This document shows positions 44,805 through 53,361 of a stretch of DNA of 64,000 nucleotides, one piece after another; position 1 is the stretch's first letter, and the number at the start of each line of letters is the position of its first letter. A program made the translations under genes and the position numbers. Below the pieces are notes generated by a model. It made no database searches, was not told where the DNA came from, and saw only the letters and a program-made list of their open reading frames with translations. The DNA lies in assembly GCA_046296295.1 (NCBI GenBank), contig JBKBLG010000007.1:78064-142063 (forward strand), read 5' to 3'. The stretch is from UBA10646 sp046296295 (GTDB lineage: Bacteria; Bacteroidota; Bacteroidia; Chitinophagales; Chitinophagaceae).

Positions 44805-45737
44805 CTACAATTCATCTTTCTTTTGCATTTGCATTAAGCTCATAATTTGATTCATACTACGTTGCATACCTTCGCTACTACCATCTAAGAAAATGATATT
44901 GCCTTTGCCTACTTCGGCAAAGTTTTTAATAGCTTCCGTCCACATGCTAAATAGAATTACATTGGTATCAAGGTTAGCTTGCTTCATTTCTGCTGCAGCT
45001 TGGCTCATACCACGTGCAACTTCTTCTCTAAACAGTGCAACACCTTGCCCGCGTAATTTGGCTGCTTCTCGTTCGGCTTCTGCGGCAATTTTGATAGCAT
45101 TACCTTCGGCTTCTGCGGCTTTAGTTTTAGTAATCAATAGTGCCTGACCTTCATTTTCAGCGGCGGCTTTTAAGTTATTACTAGCCACAACTTTACTCAT
45201 ACTATCCAGAATAACCTTGTCGAAAGTAATATCGTTGATTTGTAAGTCGAGCAAATGATAGCCCCAGTCTTCTAATACATGATCAACTTCACCTTTAACG
45301 CTATCAACAATTTCTTTGCGTAAGCCTAATATTTCTGCTTGCTTTTTAGTAGCAACAAAGCTGCGAATATTACCCTCAATGGTTCTAACCAAGGCTTGCA
45401 TTAACTCTCTATCGCTAATAAATTTAAAAGCTACTTTTTTAATGGTTTCTTCTTGCTCGTTCATTACTGCATACAACAACATGCTTTTGAAATACACATT
45501 AGCTTGGTCTTGTGTAACAGCTTGGAACTCTAATTCTACGGAACGGTTTTGTATGCTAATGCGGCGATATATTTGCTCTATTAGCGGAATCTTAAAGTTT
45601 AATCCTGGCCTTAGAATACGGCGGTATTTACCAAACATAGTAACTACACCAATGGTTCCTTGGTTCACCGTTACTAACCCCGATAATGCTATTGCTACCA
45701 GTAGTATTGGCATCAAATAACTTGTTAAATCACCCAT
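44805..45737 (-). CDS. SPFH/stomatin-family membrane protein
   Basis: A 310-residue protein with one N-terminal membrane helix (about 8-25), the SPFH/band 7 domain (FGKYRRILRPGLNFKIPLIE, ISIQNRSVELEF), an Ala/Glu-rich coiled coil (AAEAEGNAIKIAAEAEREAA) and a short tail ending in MQMQKKDEL. Members form membrane ring scaffolds and often act with NfeD or proteases; no NfeD gene is next to it. Confidence 0.9.
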   Translation of the reverse strand: MGDLTSYLMPILLVAIALSGLVTVNQGTIGVVTMFGKYRRILRPGLNFKIPLIEQIYRRISIQNRSVELEFQAVTQDQANVYFKSMLLYAVMNEQEETIKKVAFKFISDRELMQALVRTIEGNIRSFVATKKQAEILGLRKEIVDSVKGEVDHVLEDWGYHLLDLQINDITFDKVILDSMSKVVASNNLKAAAENEGQALLITKTKAAEAEGNAIKIAAEAEREAAKLRGQGVALFREEVARGMSQAAAEMKQANLDTNVILFSMWTEAIKNFAEVGKGNIIFLDGSSEGMQRSMNQIMSLMQMQKKDEL

Positions 45738-45771
45738 AATTCAATTTTTTTCTAAGATAATCGTTTGTGCT

Positions 45772-46275
45772 ATGCTAAAGTATTACTTCTTGCTTTTATT
45801 GATGAGTGTATTGTTTTTTAGTACAAAGTGTTGGGCTATTACTTACCTTACGGTAAATGACACTGCACAAATAACTCAGGTAACAAAGGCTGTTACGCAT
45901 GAACCCAACAAAGAAGCAGTACAAGTTGCTAAGGCAAAAAAGCAAAATAAGTTAGCTTGTTGGTTCATTCGAACTGCCAATCGTTTAGTGCCGCAACTGC
46001 CATTGTTCACACCTGCCGAATCAAAGCGAGCCAACACCAATGCGGGCCTAGGCTTTGGTATGTTTGTAGGAGCAGTTTTTTTATTTCCGCTATTAGCAAT
46101 TCCTGGTTTTATACTCAGTAATAACGCATTAATTGAAGAGCACCGAACCTCAGGCATACTTACGCCCACCAACAAAGTGTTAGCCCAAATAGGTAAGTGG
46201 GGTAGCCTTGCATTGCTAATGCTTATAGTGCTTTTTATTATGCTTTTGTTCTTGTATTTAAGCAGACTACGTTAA
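45772..46275 (+). CDS. Hypothetical membrane protein
   Basis: A 167-residue protein with a signal peptide (MLKYYFLLLLMSVLFFSTKC), a Lys-rich periplasmic stretch, and two membrane helices near residues 103-122 and 142-162. No family recognised. It is divergent from the SPFH gene and overlaps the convergent pepT by four bases. A repeat copy (45846) right after the signal encodes LTVN. Confidence 0.6.
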   Translation: MLKYYFLLLLMSVLFFSTKCWAITYLTVNDTAQITQVTKAVTHEPNKEAVQVAKAKKQNKLACWFIRTANRLVPQLPLFTPAESKRANTNAGLGFGMFVGAVFLFPLLAIPGFILSNNALIEEHRTSGILTPTNKVLAQIGKWGSLALLMLIVLFIMLLFLYLSRLR

Positions 46276-47519
46276 GCTTGCTCTTCCCAAACTTGCACCA
46301 GTTGTACTAACATGGCAACGGCTAGTTCCATATCTTTTACGCCTATCCATTCTTGCTTGCTATGAATACCTTGCATACCAGTGAATAGGTTCGCACAAGG
46401 TAATCCCATAAAGCTTAAGCGGCTACCATCGGTACCACCACGAATAGGTTCTTTCACAACGGTTAAACCGCAACGTTCGTAAGCTGTAATAGCATTGGCT
46501 ACTACTTGCGGGTGTTGATCAAGTATTTCTTTCATGTTGCGGTATTGTTCATGTACCTCGAATGTGTAGGTGGCACCTCTATGTTTTGCCACAACTGTTT
46601 TTGCTAAGGTCTCTAATTTGGCTTCGTGTACTGCTAGTTGTGTAGTATCAAAGTCTCTTATAATAAAATCAATGGTGGCTTTCTCGGCAGTACCATTCAC
46701 TTGAACAGGATGCACAAAACCATCTCTGCCAGTTGTTGCTTCGGGTGCCCATTCTTGTGTTGGTAATACCGCTAATACTTCACCTGCAATTTTCAAGGCA
46801 TTCACTAACTTTCCTTTAGCATAACCAGGGTGAGCAATTACACCATGAATGGTTAGGGTTGCTCCATCGGCGCTAAAGGTTTCGTCTTCTAAGGTGCCTG
46901 CTTCGCCGCCATCTAGGGTGTAGGCATATTGTGCACCAATTTTTGCAATATCAATTTTTGCCGTTCCTTGTCCTACCTCTTCATCGGGGGTAAATACAAT
47001 TTTAATGGTACCATGTGCAATTTCAGGATGTGTAGTTAAGTAGTGTGCCATATCCATAATAATGGCAACGCCAGCTTTATCATCTGCTCCTAAAAGGGTA
47101 TCACCACTTGCTGTAATGATGTCGCTACCTATGTGGTGTTTCAGATATGGATGCGCATTTACCGTAAGGATTTGCTGTTGATCTTTTGGAAGTACAATCG
47201 GCTCTCCTTGATAATTTCGATGTACAATAGGTTGTACATTGATTCCTGAACAATCTGGTGCAGTATCAATGTGGCTGCAGAATGCAATCACAGGAACTGA
47301 TTTTTGGCTGGTTGCAGGTATGGTGGCATATACATACCCCCATTCATCGGTATGAGCATCGGTAAGGCCTATTGCAAGTAACTCATCTGCTAAAAGCTTA
47401 CTTAAGTTTTTTTGCTTGTCGGTAGTAGGGTGATTGGTACTATTGGGGTTGCTCTGTGTATCTATTTGAACATAACGCATAAAGCGTTCTGTAACAGTGT
47501 GTTGATATTCGTGTAACAT
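46272..47519 (-). CDS. pepT: Peptidase T (tripeptide aminopeptidase)
   Basis: A 415-residue M20 family zinc aminopeptidase that removes N-terminal residues from tripeptides. Metal ligands are visible in FCSHIDTAPDCSG near residue 82, LGADDKAG near 143, FTPDEEVGQG near 175, YTLDGGEAG near 200 and QGIHSKQEWI near 385. Length and motifs match PepT. A repeat copy (47158) encodes LTVN between metal motifs. Confidence 0.93.
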   Translation of the reverse strand: MLHEYQHTVTERFMRYVQIDTQSNPNSTNHPTTDKQKNLSKLLADELLAIGLTDAHTDEWGYVYATIPATSQKSVPVIAFCSHIDTAPDCSGINVQPIVHRNYQGEPIVLPKDQQQILTVNAHPYLKHHIGSDIITASGDTLLGADDKAGVAIIMDMAHYLTTHPEIAHGTIKIVFTPDEEVGQGTAKIDIAKIGAQYAYTLDGGEAGTLEDETFSADGATLTIHGVIAHPGYAKGKLVNALKIAGEVLAVLPTQEWAPEATTGRDGFVHPVQVNGTAEKATIDFIIRDFDTTQLAVHEAKLETLAKTVVAKHRGATYTFEVHEQYRNMKEILDQHPQVVANAITAYERCGLTVVKEPIRGGTDGSRLSFMGLPCANLFTGMQGIHSKQEWIGVKDMELAVAMLVQLVQVWEEQA

Positions 47520-47606
47520 AAAAGTGATAGTTGTGCGGCAATATACTTACGTAAATGCTTGCACTTTACCGTAAGGCCTGTTAAATTCACATAACCCCAA
47601 AACTAA

Positions 47607-48167
47607 ATGCACATGAAAAAGTATGTTGTTGGCGCCCTAGTGGGTGGCTTTTTATTGTTTATGTGGCAGTTTTTATCGTTTGCTGCCATTAACCTCCACG
47701 AAAAAAGTATGCAATACACACCGCAGCAAGATTCGGTGTTGCAAAGTTTGCAAAAGTATTTAGGCGATAAAAATGGTGGCTATTTTATGCCCACCGTACC
47801 AAGTGGAACTTCTGGTGAAGAAATGGAGAAGGTAATGAAAGCCAACGTTGGTAAGCCTTGGGCTATTGTACATTATCATACGAGCTTAAAGGATAATATG
47901 GTAATGAATATGACGCGTGGCCTTACGGTAAATATTGTATTGGTAGGACTACTGATTTGGGTACTGAGCAAAATGCCGCGGCCTAACTTTAGCGCTGTAT
48001 TACTGAGTAGTTGGGCGGTAGGGCTTATTAGTTTTATCAATGAGCCTTATACCAGTTTTATTTGGTTTGAAAGCTTTGATATTTGGGCTTATTTTACCGA
48101 TGCTATTGTTGGTTATGGCTTGGTGGGCTTATGGTTAGGATGGTGGTTGCCCAAACAATCGAAATAA
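47607..48167 (+). CDS. Hypothetical membrane protein
   Basis: A 186-residue protein with an N-terminal helix (about 8-28), a periplasmic loop (QYTPQQDSVLQSLQKYL), and three C-terminal helices (about 105-180) ending in WLGWWLPKQSK. No family recognised. A repeat copy at 47921 encodes LTVN at the start of the second helix. Start at 47607 or 47613. Confidence 0.6.
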   Translation: MHMKKYVVGALVGGFLLFMWQFLSFAAINLHEKSMQYTPQQDSVLQSLQKYLGDKNGGYFMPTVPSGTSGEEMEKVMKANVGKPWAIVHYHTSLKDNMVMNMTRGLTVNIVLVGLLIWVLSKMPRPNFSAVLLSSWAVGLISFINEPYTSFIWFESFDIWAYFTDAIVGYGLVGLWLGWWLPKQSK

Positions 48168-48192
48168 AATTATCGACTATTAAATGGTTTAT

Positions 48193-48233
48193 AAATAATT
48201 ATGGGGCGGCCGCAGGCCGCCCCATAATTGTTT
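48193..48233. terminator. Bidirectional terminator hairpin with GGCGGCC cap
   Basis: A 15-bp perfect stem (48197-48211 with 48215-48229) with a GCA loop extends by further A/T and G/T pairs to 48193-48233. It separates the convergent membrane protein gene and the broken outer membrane protein. No repeat copy is near this one. Confidence 0.8.
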
Positions 48234-48260
48234 GGCATGTATTATCATTATCATGCAAGT

Positions 48261-48827
48261 TTATTTAAAGGCATAACCTAAACCAATACTGCCAAATAAT
48301 GGGAATACATTGCCTTCGGTATTGAGCATAGGTGTGAAGCCTATACGCCATGTAACGCCACCATCAATCGGTTGCCTACGATACATAAATGTGGCAAAAC
48401 CCATCATGCTTCTCTCTTTGTAAGTGTCGTAGTTAAGAATAGATGCTTTTCTGCTTTAAAAAGTAGCACCAGCACCAACTTCAAACATATTAGGGTTATT
48501 GGCCTTGCCAAAAACATAATTCACACCTACCGGAATAGTAGCTATAGAACGTGTTCTGTAACTATACGAAACACTAGTGCCGCCATCTGGTTGCGTAATG
48601 TTGGAAAATTCTTCTCTATCTACCAATGTGAAGCCTGCACCAACACGAAAGCCCCAACCAAAGCGACTGCTTTTATCAAAACGTTGGTCGTAATTCGCAG
48701 CGAAAGCAACGACAGGGCCGCCTAGTTCGGCATAAAAAATTTTATTAACAGGCTTGTTACCTTGTTGTGCTGATAGCTTTGTGCAAAGGCATGCCGCTAC
48801 CATTAAAAGGGCAAAGGGTTCGATCAT
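48261..48827 (-). pseudogene. Outer membrane beta-barrel protein with one in-frame ochre codon
   Basis: From ATG 48827 the minus strand encodes a signal peptide (MIEPFALLMVAACLCTKLSA) and barrel strands (IFYAELGGPVVAFAANYDQR, RFGWGFRVGAGFTL). TAA at 48456-48458 then follows VGAGATF. The same frame continues cleanly (SRKASILNYDTYKERSMMGF, TWRIGFTPMLNT) to a typical barrel end GSIGLGYAFK and TAA at 48261-48263. A single substitution therefore removes the last third. It would have been about 188 residues. Either a recent pseudogene or a base error. Confidence 0.8.
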
Positions 48828-48879
48828 GCAGTTGATTTTGTTTGCATCAAAATAAACTGAAAGCGATGTTTTAAAGCTG

Positions 48880-49695
48880 TTAATATGATTCTTTATCGTT
48901 CGGGAAATCTTGCGATTTAACATCGCCAATATATTGCTTAACTGCACTTGTAATTTGTTCGTGCAGATTGAGATACTTACGTAAAAATCTTGGACTAAAT
49001 TCGTTATTGATACCAAGCATATCGTGCATAACGAGTACTTGCCCATCGCAATGCGGGCCTGCGCCAATACCAATGGTTGGAATATGCAAACTTTGACTTA
49101 CAACCTGTGCTAAATGTGCCGGAATTTTCTCGAGTACAATTGCAAAACAGCCTGCCTCTTGCAGAATGAGTGCGTCGCGGCGTAACTTTTCTGCCTCGGC
49201 CTCTTCTTTAGCTCTTACATTATAAGTTCCAAATTTATAAATGCTTTGAGGTGTTAAACCCAAGTGCCCCATAACCGGAATACCTGCACTAACAATGCGT
49301 TTGATACTGTCGGCTACTTCTTCGCCGCCTTCTAATTTTAAGCTGTGGCCGCCGGTTTCTTTCATGATTTTAATGGCACTTGCCAAGGCTACATCGGTAT
49401 TGCTCTGGTAACTGCCAAATGGCATATCTACCACTACTAGGCAACGGTTTATACCACGCACAACACTTTGTGCATGGTATATCATTTGATCGAGTGTTAT
49501 GGGTACTGTTGTTTCATGCCCTGCCATTACGTTGCTGGCACTATCGCCAACTAAAATAACATCAACGCCAGCAGCATCGAAAATGCGGGCAAACGAAAAA
49601 TCGTAGGCCGTGAGCATGGCTATTTTTTCGCCATTGGCTTTCATTTTCTGTAACGTGTTGGTAGTTACTTTTTTAACCTCTTTATGTACAGACAT
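48880..49695 (-). CDS. panB: 3-methyl-2-oxobutanoate hydroxymethyltransferase
   Basis: A 271-residue enzyme of pantothenate synthesis that transfers a hydroxymethyl group from methylene-THF to 2-oxoisovalerate. Hallmarks are MLTAYDFSFARIFD near residue 27, VGDSASNVMAGH near 50, VVDMPFGSYQ near 90, LEGGEE near 120, MGHLGLTPQS near 142 and GIGAGPHCDGQVLVMHDMLG near 205. No other pan gene is adjacent. The gap before ppx holds a canonical and a variant repeat copy in tandem. Confidence 0.95.
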   Translation of the reverse strand: MSVHKEVKKVTTNTLQKMKANGEKIAMLTAYDFSFARIFDAAGVDVILVGDSASNVMAGHETTVPITLDQMIYHAQSVVRGINRCLVVVDMPFGSYQSNTDVALASAIKIMKETGGHSLKLEGGEEVADSIKRIVSAGIPVMGHLGLTPQSIYKFGTYNVRAKEEAEAEKLRRDALILQEAGCFAIVLEKIPAHLAQVVSQSLHIPTIGIGAGPHCDGQVLVMHDMLGINNEFSPRFLRKYLNLHEQITSAVKQYIGDVKSQDFPNDKESY

Positions 49696-49775
49696 GGTTT
49701 TTGTTTTATGGTGGCACTTACGTGCAAATGGTGTGTGTAAGTTCTATTCACCGCAAGGTAACATTTACCGTAAGG

Positions 49776-50672
49776 TTATACATGCGTGTGTAAATGTTTT
49801 ACTTCTTCGTACAAGCTACGAATGAGGCCGTCGGCAAGTCCGATTTTAGGTACATACATGGTGTCAATGTCGGCCCAGCGCATAACATTGGTATAAATTT
49901 GTAGGGCAGGAACAATAACATCGGCACGGTCTTCTCGCAGCTTATACATTTCCATACGTTGGGGTACTGAAACGCTGCTAAGTTCTTTGTAATAATCTTT
50001 CAATAAATCGAACGATAGCGGCTTACCATCTTTCTTTTTACTGAGGCTGAATACTTTGTTGATATTGCCGCCGCTACCGATTGCAATCATGGGGTGCTTA
50101 CTTTTGGTATTTGATTTTAAATGTTCTTTCATTTCATTCCAATGAGCATCACTTACCTGGCGTTTAAGTAGGCGAATGGTACCAATGTTGAACGATTCTT
50201 TGTAGCGTAATTTTCCATCTGCAAAAAAAGTGAGTTCAGTACTACCTCCGCCAACATCTATGTACAGATAGCTATGCTCTTTATCGAGGCTTTCGGCTAT
50301 ATGATTTTCGTAAATCATGTTTGCTTCTGTATCGCCAGATAAAATTTGTATTTCGATGCCGGTTTCCATTTTTACCCTGCGAATGATATCATTGCTATTG
50401 GTAGCATCTCTCATGGCACTAGTGGCACATGCTTTAATGTGTTGCACATCGTACACATTGAGGAGGTGTTGGTATGCTTTCATGGTTTGTAGAACCATGC
50501 CGGTGCGTTGCTTGCCAATATGGCCTGTTTCGAACACATCGAACCCAAGGCGTAAGGGAACACGAACGAGGTTGAGTTTATTGAAAATGGGATTACCGTA
50601 ACTATCGGTAATTACTTCGCAAATAAGTAAGCGAGATGCGTTACTTCCTATATCGATGGCTGCTAGCTTCAA
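49776..50672 (-). CDS. ppx: Exopolyphosphatase (Ppx/GppA family)
   Basis: A 298-residue ASKHA-fold phosphatase with AIDIGSNASRLLI near residue 4 and YIDVGGGSTELTFF near 138 (phosphate-binding loops). It is the short form without the C-terminal HD-like domain. It hydrolyses polyphosphate and/or pppGpp. It follows ppk1 by 7 bp, so synthesis and breakdown of polyphosphate are encoded together. Confidence 0.9.
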   Translation of the reverse strand: MKLAAIDIGSNASRLLICEVITDSYGNPIFNKLNLVRVPLRLGFDVFETGHIGKQRTGMVLQTMKAYQHLLNVYDVQHIKACATSAMRDATNSNDIIRRVKMETGIEIQILSGDTEANMIYENHIAESLDKEHSYLYIDVGGGSTELTFFADGKLRYKESFNIGTIRLLKRQVSDAHWNEMKEHLKSNTKSKHPMIAIGSGGNINKVFSLSKKKDGKPLSFDLLKDYYKELSSVSVPQRMEMYKLREDRADVIVPALQIYTNVMRWADIDTMYVPKIGLADGLIRSLYEEVKHLHTHV

Positions 50673-50679
50673 TGTTGGG

Positions 50680-52749
50680 TTACGATTTTTGCTGCAAGTA
50701 TAAGTAGGTCTCTACCTGACTTCTAAATTTCTTTTTACTGTTCGAAGATACATACTCATTGTTAAGACTGCTATTGAGAACTCGGGCTTTTACGTTGTCT
50801 TTTAGCTGAATTTGTAGCAAAGTAATGATTTCGGCTTGTAGTACGGGGTCGGTAATTGGTGCTGCAGCTTCAATTCGGTGATCGAGGTTGCGCACCATCC
50901 AGTCGGCGCTGCTAATATATACTTTCGGCTTGCCACCATGTTCAAACACTAAAACCCTTGCATGTTCTAAGTATTCATCTACGATACTGATGGCTTTGAT
51001 GTAAGGTAGTGTTTTTTTGTCGTTAAACTGAACGCAATAAATACCCCTTACAATGAGCTGCACTTTAACACCTGCTTGGGCTGCATCGGCCATTTTTTGT
51101 ATGAGTATTTTATCGCTAAGCGAGTTCACTTTTACCGTAAGGCCTGCTGGTTTTCCTTCTTTGGCGAATTGAATTTCTTTTTGTATGAGAGTTAGAAAAG
51201 TTTTTCGCATATGAATTGGCGTGGTAAGCAGTGTTTTGCAAGCTCTAAGAAAAGGGTAGCCTGGCTTAGGATTTTCTAGGTAGCGGAACATGCGATTGAT
51301 ATCGGCCATGATATTTTTATTGCTGGTAAGTAAGCAATGATCGGCATATACACGTGCTGTTTTTTCGTTGAGATTGCCTGTGCTCACAAAACCATAGTAC
51401 ACTAATTTTTGAGCGCCAACCTTTTTTTTAATAACGCAAAGTTTGGCGTGTACTTTCATATTGGGTACGCCAATAATTACTTTAACGCCTTCTTCTTCAA
51501 GTATTTTTTTCCATTCTAAATTGGCTTCTTCATCAAATCGGGCACGTAGTTCTAACATTACAATTACTTGCTTGCCGTTACGAACGGCATTGATGAGTGC
51601 GTTGATGATTTTTGAGTTGGTAGCTAAGCGATATGCAGTGATTTTAATGCTTTGTACTTGCGGGTCCATTGCTGCTTCTCGCAACAAATCAATGATAGGA
51701 TCGAATGAATGATAAGGTAAGTGCAAGAGTACATCTTGCTTTAAAATAACATCGGTTGTACGCAGTTGGTTTTTAAATGCAGGGTGCTGTAATGGCTTTC
51801 GTTTGTTGGTTTTTTCTAAAATGTTCGGAAAATCCATGAAGTGCCTGAAATTGTGAATACGTCCACCAGGTATGATATTGTCTTTACGACTTAAATTCAA
51901 ACGGCGAATGAGGTATTCTAATAATCCGGCATCCATTTCCTTATCGTATACAAAACGTACAGCCTTGCCTTTACGTCTGTTTTTGAGACCTTTCTCTATT
52001 TTCTCTACCAAGTTGGTAGCTACTTCATTATCAATATCTAGCTCTGCATCTTTAGTTACTTTAAATACATGTGATGTAAAGTGGTCGTATCCGAAATAAC
52101 TGAAAATATAAGGTAGGTTGTATCGAATAACATCTTCAAGTAATATAATATGATGTTCACCAGCAGGTGCAGGTAGTTGCACAAAGCGACCAACTGCTTT
52201 CGTTGGTACTTCAATTAAAGCATATTTTTGCAAGTAAGCACTATCATGCTTTCGCATAACTACACCTAAATAAATGCTTTTGTCTCGCAAGTAAGGTAGG
52301 CTAGGTAAGGTTTCAATCATTAAAGGAATAATGTTATTCTCTACTTGTTCTTCAAAAAAATTACGTACAAAAAATTGTTGCTCTTTTGATAATTCTTTTT
52401 CTGTTAAGAGGAGTATTTTTTTCTGATGTAACTCTTTGCGAATGCCTTCCCAAATGCGGTTAAACTCATTTTGCTGTTGTAAAACAATCGTTTGAATCTG
52501 TTCCAATATTTGTTGCGGTTTATCTTCTAAGTGCATGTTGAGTTTTTTTCGTTTTTCGGTGAACTCAATCATGCGTCGGAGTGTAGCTACCCGTACTCTG
52601 AAAAACTCGTCAAGATTATTAGAGAATATTCCTAAAAATCTAATACGTTCTGCTAACGGCACCGTTGGATCATTCGCTTCTTGCAGTACACGTGCATTAA
52701 AACTTAACCAGCTAATATCTCTTGGAATAAACTGTACTTTAGCACTCAT
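50680..52749 (-). CDS. ppk1: Polyphosphate kinase 1
   Basis: A 689-residue PPK1 that polymerises the gamma-phosphate of ATP into polyphosphate. Order: N-terminal helical domain (IPRDISWLSFNARVLQEAND), head domain (YFGYDHFTSHVFKVTKDAE), then two phospholipase D-like catalytic domains with PYHSFDPI, NMKVHAKLCVI (His) and STGNLNEKTARVYADHCL (His and phosphate contacts). ATG 52749 (MSAKVQF) is chosen over 52779. A repeat copy (51131) encodes LTV. Confidence 0.94.
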   Translation of the reverse strand: MSAKVQFIPRDISWLSFNARVLQEANDPTVPLAERIRFLGIFSNNLDEFFRVRVATLRRMIEFTEKRKKLNMHLEDKPQQILEQIQTIVLQQQNEFNRIWEGIRKELHQKKILLLTEKELSKEQQFFVRNFFEEQVENNIIPLMIETLPSLPYLRDKSIYLGVVMRKHDSAYLQKYALIEVPTKAVGRFVQLPAPAGEHHIILLEDVIRYNLPYIFSYFGYDHFTSHVFKVTKDAELDIDNEVATNLVEKIEKGLKNRRKGKAVRFVYDKEMDAGLLEYLIRRLNLSRKDNIIPGGRIHNFRHFMDFPNILEKTNKRKPLQHPAFKNQLRTTDVILKQDVLLHLPYHSFDPIIDLLREAAMDPQVQSIKITAYRLATNSKIINALINAVRNGKQVIVMLELRARFDEEANLEWKKILEEEGVKVIIGVPNMKVHAKLCVIKKKVGAQKLVYYGFVSTGNLNEKTARVYADHCLLTSNKNIMADINRMFRYLENPKPGYPFLRACKTLLTTPIHMRKTFLTLIQKEIQFAKEGKPAGLTVKVNSLSDKILIQKMADAAQAGVKVQLIVRGIYCVQFNDKKTLPYIKAISIVDEYLEHARVLVFEHGGKPKVYISSADWMVRNLDHRIEAAAPITDPVLQAEIITLLQIQLKDNVKARVLNSSLNNEYVSSNSKKKFRSQVETYLYLQQKS

Positions 52750-52831
52750 AATATTATTTTTCAATTGGCCTTTCACCAAAAATAGGTTGGCATTTGGTAT
52801 GGCATTGTTAACTTTTGCACCTACAATAGCT

Positions 52832-53230
52832 ATGTTACAAGTAGCTGTATTTATAGAACGGTTACCTGAAACTGAGGCTTTAATAGCAACTCATTTACGT
52901 AAGTTAATCTTACAAACTGTACCTGCGGTTATTGAGAAATTTAGTTTTAAAACGCCTTTTTATCATTACCATGGTATGTTTTGTTACATCAGTAAGTTGA
53001 AAAAAGGTGGTATTGAACTTTGTTTTTGTAGAGGGAAAGATTTGGTTACGGCTTTTCCACAATTAGCACAAAATGGAAGATCTATTATTGCAGGGGTAAC
53101 CTTACGGCAAATGACCGACGTGGTAACACTAGAAATTCCAACTTTACTACTAGCAGCCGCAGACTGGCAAGTGCAGGCCAAACTCGAGGGGCGTTCTATG
53201 CTAATTGCACCTCCACGAAAAAAACGGTGA
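52832..53230 (+). CDS. DUF1801 family protein
   Basis: A 132-residue protein with IERLPETEALIATHLRKLIL at the start, VIEKFSFKTPFYHYHGMFCY near residue 32 and IELCFCRGKDL near 60, matching the YdhG/DUF1801 fold. Function unknown. ATG 52832 fits the family start; ATG 52799 is an alternative. The open frame runs back into ppk1 on the opposite strand, but that part is a shadow. A repeat copy (53100) encodes LRQ. Confidence 0.8.
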   Translation: MLQVAVFIERLPETEALIATHLRKLILQTVPAVIEKFSFKTPFYHYHGMFCYISKLKKGGIELCFCRGKDLVTAFPQLAQNGRSIIAGVTLRQMTDVVTLEIPTLLLAAADWQVQAKLEGRSMLIAPPRKKR

Positions 53231-53361
53231 TAACCTTGCGGTAAATTGAATGCTATCTAAAGAAACTGCTTCCTGTTTGTGGTTCGTTTAAAGCTGTTGC
53301 GGTAAACTTAAAATCGCTGTGTAGTGCTTTAGCTTATTTTAGTGTCCTCACTTTAAGCTAT

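Larger units (their letters stand above)
8706..52904. repeat. Second short motif, TTTACGYAAGT / ACTTACGYAAA, about 10 copies
   Basis: Copies at 8706-8716, 11744-11754, 25860-25870, 26130-26140, 32359-32369, 32878-32888, 36226-36236, 47545-47555, 48975-48985 and 52894-52904. It looks like the main motif with the central CGG reduced to CG and the outer GG replaced by T, so its core TTACGTAA is a true palindrome. Chance expectation is below 0.1 copy. Confidence 0.7.

Noticed and set aside
48828..49073. N-terminal extension of the broken outer membrane protein
   Set aside because: It overlaps panB in another frame, and the signal peptide starts at 48827.
52535..52831. Upstream part of the open frame of the DUF1801 gene
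   Set aside because: It overlaps the ppk1 N-terminus on the opposite strand, and the family start fits 52832.
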